DNA from: Antedon mediterranea
Taxonomy: Eukaryota; Echinodermata; Crinoidea; Comatulida; Antedonidae
Length of the DNA: 64,000 nt
NCBI RefSeq assembly: GCF_964355755.1
Contig: NC_092671.1
Span: 6,645,001 to 6,709,000, forward strand
Direction: 5' to 3'
The notes under the pieces were generated by a model. That model was given only the letters and a program-made list of their open reading frames with translations, did no database searches and was not told where the DNA came from. The position numbers were made by a program, and so were the translations under genes. Positions within the stretch are counted from its first letter, which is position 1, and every line of letters starts with the position of its first letter. Positions 62,445-64,000 of the stretch are shown in pieces.

Positions 62445-63932
62445 GTAAGTAGTAGTAGTAGTAGTATGAGATGTTCTAACTAAAAACAATGGGTTACATT
62501 ACAAGTGATAGAGCAAGCGGGTGTGGGGTAGGTCACCCCATACTTTGTGTCACTATTCATTTAAAAATATGTAAAATTTCGTTGCTTTCAAATAATAACA
62601 AAAATACGGATAGATACAAAATATATACCTAAATATCTTTAGCCTATTCCTACCATTTCTTGTATAATTACAAACAAACAATAGATTATGTTACAAAGAT
62701 TAATCAACTGTTTTGTAAATTTATCGAAAAATGTGTTAAGTTCCTGTAATAAAAATGTCACATTAAATAACACGGGTTGTTTTAATTACAAACAACGGAT
62801 TATAATGTGCTATCAATATTATCAAGTCAATCGGAATACACAATAATGTTTATGTTTAAAAACAAACACGACTTGCATAATATAACTTGAAAAAATGATT
62901 GTTTTAGATACGATGATTAATGGAAATGATACAAATACTATTATTGCAAGCAGGCCTACGTCTGGAACTATAAACAACGAACGTGATCATGGATGGCTGA
63001 TAACGTTACGGTTCGTCGTCGTAGGATTTGGAATTCTTTTGAATGTTGGCGTTTCTGCAGTTTTCTTTTACATAAAAATGTACAAGAAGTCTTTACTACA
63101 TGGCTTAATCTTCCAGCAGTCTATTGTTGATTTACTCGGTTGCTGTACGTTTCTATTCTTCTACAACCAAGATGCACCGGATGGAAGAGCTGGACGTGTC
63201 TTCTGCAAAGCTCGAGCGCTAAACTGGTTCATAACGTATACATCAATTTACAATCTTGTAATGATAACAGTTGAGCGATACATTGCTGTGGTACACCCTC
63301 TGACGTACAGAAACAGAAATATTGGCAGAAAATCAGGCTTATTTTACACAATTCCGTACATTATCGGTTTTTTGATCTCCTTTCATCTTGCCATAATCGC
63401 CGATGCCAACAAAGAGCTTCCGGGAGAGTGCCATTATAATGAGTCCAGTAAAGCGGTCAGTGTTCTTTCCGGATTGCTTCATTTTCTTCTGATATTCTTC
63501 CTACCTGCTGGTTTTATGATATTCTGCTACTCTCGCATTCTGTCAAAGATACATAGAAAATCTCAAGAGAATAAGCAGCATACTAGTAGTAGGAAACAAC
63601 CATACGTGTCCATAAAAAGAAATCTTGTGTTTACAATGTTAATCGTTGTTATTGCATTTATCATCACTACAGCACCAAATTTCATCATGTACCTAATTTA
63701 CAATATCTGTCACTGCTTTGCTTTCAGTACCATCATTGAGCACGAGTTTACAGTGCTTCTTAGCACTTGTAATATGTGTATTAACCCTATCATATATGGG
63801 GCAAAGATGGACAATTTCAGAAGCGGCGTGCGTAAAATTTGGCGACAAATATTATATTTAGGCCTACACGGTGTTGGAGATGAGTCGACTGCAGTAAATA
63901 CATCACAAAATATTTCGAAAACAAGTGTTTAA
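62441..63932 (+). CDS. Rhodopsin-class GPCR, tandem paralogue 3
   Basis: Proposed exons 62441-62444 (ATG G) and 62908-63932, 342 aa starting MDTMINGNDTNTII. It is the most diverged in the N-terminus and TM1-TM3 (FGILLNVGVSAVFFY, CCTFLFF, ARALNWFITYTSIYN), yet nearly identical to the others from ERYIAVVHPLTYRN through TM5. It shares helix 8 and C-tail with paralogue 2 and ends KTSV, a PDZ-type terminus. Its 3' flank (GACAATGAAAGGTATCCTCC) matches paralogue 2 and runs to the window edge. Alternative unspliced start: ATG 62895 (MIVLDTMING). Confidence 0.88.
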
Positions 63933-64000
63933 GCTTACGACGAAGTTGTTGACAATGAAAGGTATCCTCCGCTTCTCGAATGTCTATCACCATCCACGAC

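Overview
The window is animal nuclear DNA. Its genes are split by GT-AG introns, intergenic sequence is AT-rich, and many short palindromic transposable elements and satellites are present. The recognisable genes (a TGF-beta type II receptor, SNX4, MyD88 and rhodopsin-class GPCRs) point to an invertebrate deuterostome. The dense scatter of TAGGCCTA-like octamers and the repeat style suggest an echinoderm, but this is inference; no species-diagnostic gene is present.

Layout. (1) 93-13192, minus strand: a TGFBR2-like receptor serine/threonine kinase rebuilt from exons. It has a signal-peptide exon, two tandem in-frame copies of the ligand-binding exon, a large transmembrane plus N-lobe exon, and three C-lobe exons. 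(2) 15381-43481, plus strand: the complete sorting nexin SNX4 over 28 kb, 12 exons plus one possible 48-bp cassette exon. It lies head-to-head with the receptor gene, and its introns hold many MITEs, a head-to-tail 1.42-kb repeat pair and other elements. (3) 47586-53363, plus strand: complete MyD88 (death domain, short linker, TIR) in six coding exons. It carries about 45 copies of a 22-bp minisatellite in intron 2, a 91-bp tandem repeat in the last intron and a 17-bp minisatellite in the 3' UTR. (4) 54020-56350: a satellite with nested palindromes. (5) 56752-63932, plus strand: three tandem rhodopsin-class GPCR paralogues. In each, the start codon probably sits in a separate exon that contributes only ATG G, and each ends in a PDZ-type C-terminus.

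The genes are not an operon. They act in separate processes: TGF-beta signalling at the membrane, endosome-to-surface recycling, Toll/IL-1 signalling and G-protein signalling. The most interesting structures are the duplicated symmetric ligand-binding exon of the TGF-beta receptor and the mosaic divergence of the GPCR array. Exon boundaries were read by eye from splice signals, reading phase and remembered family conservation; no alignment or transcript data were available.
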